From assembly GCA_017622575.1 (NCBI GenBank), contig JAGAQU010000078.1, positions 1 to 64,000 of the forward strand: 64,000 nt of DNA. The letters are read 5' to 3'. This stretch comes from Lachnospiraceae bacterium (GTDB lineage Bacteria; Bacillota; Clostridia; Lachnospirales; Lachnospiraceae). Below, in pieces: positions 63,601-64,000 of this stretch. A program made the position numbers and the translations under genes. Below the pieces are notes generated by a model. It made no database searches and was not told where the DNA came from. It saw nothing but the letters and a program-made list of their open reading frames with translations. How positions within the stretch are numbered: the stretch's first letter is position 1; each line of letters starts with the position of its first letter.

Positions 63601-64000
63601 TGAAATTAAGCGAGAGAGATAAAAAATTATTGCTGATTCTTGTGATTGTAATTATTGTATGCGTTCCTTACTTCTTTATCATCCAGCCTTTAATGGATAA
63701 GGTGGACAGCCTTGGAAAGGAAATCTCGGATCTGAATGCGCAGGTAAAGTACAGGGAAGAACTGGCCCTCATGGAGAAAGAGTACGGAAAAGCAGCGGAG
63801 CAGATGGCAGCGATGGAGACGGAGCTGCTCTCAAAATTCCCGTCTGATCTGCCTCAGGAGGCAAGTATCTTATTTATCCACAACACTGAGCAGGTGATAC
63901 CTATTTCTCTGTATCAGGTAGCCTTTGGGGATGATGTGGCGGCACAGGTTACTTCCACCGCAGAAGAGCAGGCTATTGAGGATGTTGAGGCAGAGACCGG
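63600..64000 (+). CDS. PilO-like alignment protein (partial)
   Basis: Cut by the window edge. The ATG at 63600 overlaps the pilM-pilN stop by one base, so it is translationally coupled. The visible part starts MKLSERDKKLLLILVI, with one membrane helix (about 8-30), then a coiled coil (about 40-90) and the start of a globular domain. This layout fits PilO, the partner of PilN. The remaining pilus genes presumably follow. Confidence 0.8.
   Translation, partial: MKLSERDKKLLLILVIVIIVCVPYFFIIQPLMDKVDSLGKEISDLNAQVKYREELALMEKEYGKAAEQMAAMETELLSKFPSDLPQEASILFIHNTEQVIPISLYQVAFGDDVAAQVTSTAEEQAIEDVEAET

Overview
The window looks like chromosome from an anaerobic, spore-forming Firmicute of the Lachnospiraceae type (gut Clostridia). 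The grounds are the gene content and order: dgt-dnaG-rpoD-trmK, sporulation genes gpr, spoIIP and sigK, a gut-type beta-glucuronidase, FucO, DegV, Rpn and CmpB family proteins, and moderate GC with AGGAGG-like ribosome sites. Genus and species cannot be assigned from sequence alone.

Layout. 1-530: 83-bp tandem repeats with an internal palindrome. 530-6473: Nudix hydrolase, SPFH membrane protein with a ribbon-helix-helix partner, beta-glucuronidase with a convergent MFS transporter and a LysR regulator. 6718-13340: PAS-GGDEF-EAL protein, DtxR/MntR-type regulator, FeoB-associated Cys-rich peptide, chemoreceptor, and a metal-efflux operon (separate HMA chaperone, CadA/ZntA-type P-ATPase, ArsR sensor) behind a palindromic operator. 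13352-18155: PfkB kinase, fucO, a deleted metallo-beta-lactamase pseudogene, and a FIST protein paired with a soluble chemoreceptor. 18333-21527: two COG0523-type proteins behind a Fur/Zur-like operator, then a CmpB-like membrane protein. 21538-22889: tRNA-Leu(AAG), a type I toxin-antitoxin locus, 37-bp direct repeats and a truncated deaminase. 22746-27443: two-component system and a VTC/DUF4956/Cthe_2159-like operon. 27461-32011: MerR-TipAS regulator, membrane LuxR protein with an in-frame stop, a Cys-rich lipoprotein and a mosaic secreted protein. 32247-36635: DegV, a zinc-ribbon membrane protein, a condensation-like acyltransferase and an esterase.

36731-54908 is core genome: dgt, dnaG, rpoD, trmK, a TGS-uridine-kinase fusion, RNase P RNA, a secreted trypsin-like protease, rpsT, gpr, spoIIP, lepA, hemW, sigK, pilT, comM and dprA. 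55563-64000 is a type IV pilus/competence cluster (pilB, pilC, prepilin, prepilin peptidase, a pilM-pilN fusion and the start of a pilO-like gene). Its intergenic gaps hold copies of a nested-palindrome repeat family and a wrecked Rpn nuclease gene.

The most interesting items are the repeat family, which shows paired compensatory substitutions in its stems and is concentrated in the pilus locus; the type I toxin-antitoxin locus, whose toxin and antitoxin RNAs appear to begin with matching leaders; the zinc-type operon with a GTPase/YcgQ-like fusion; the FIST plus soluble chemoreceptor pair; and a sigK gene behind a sigma-K-like promoter that overlaps pilT.
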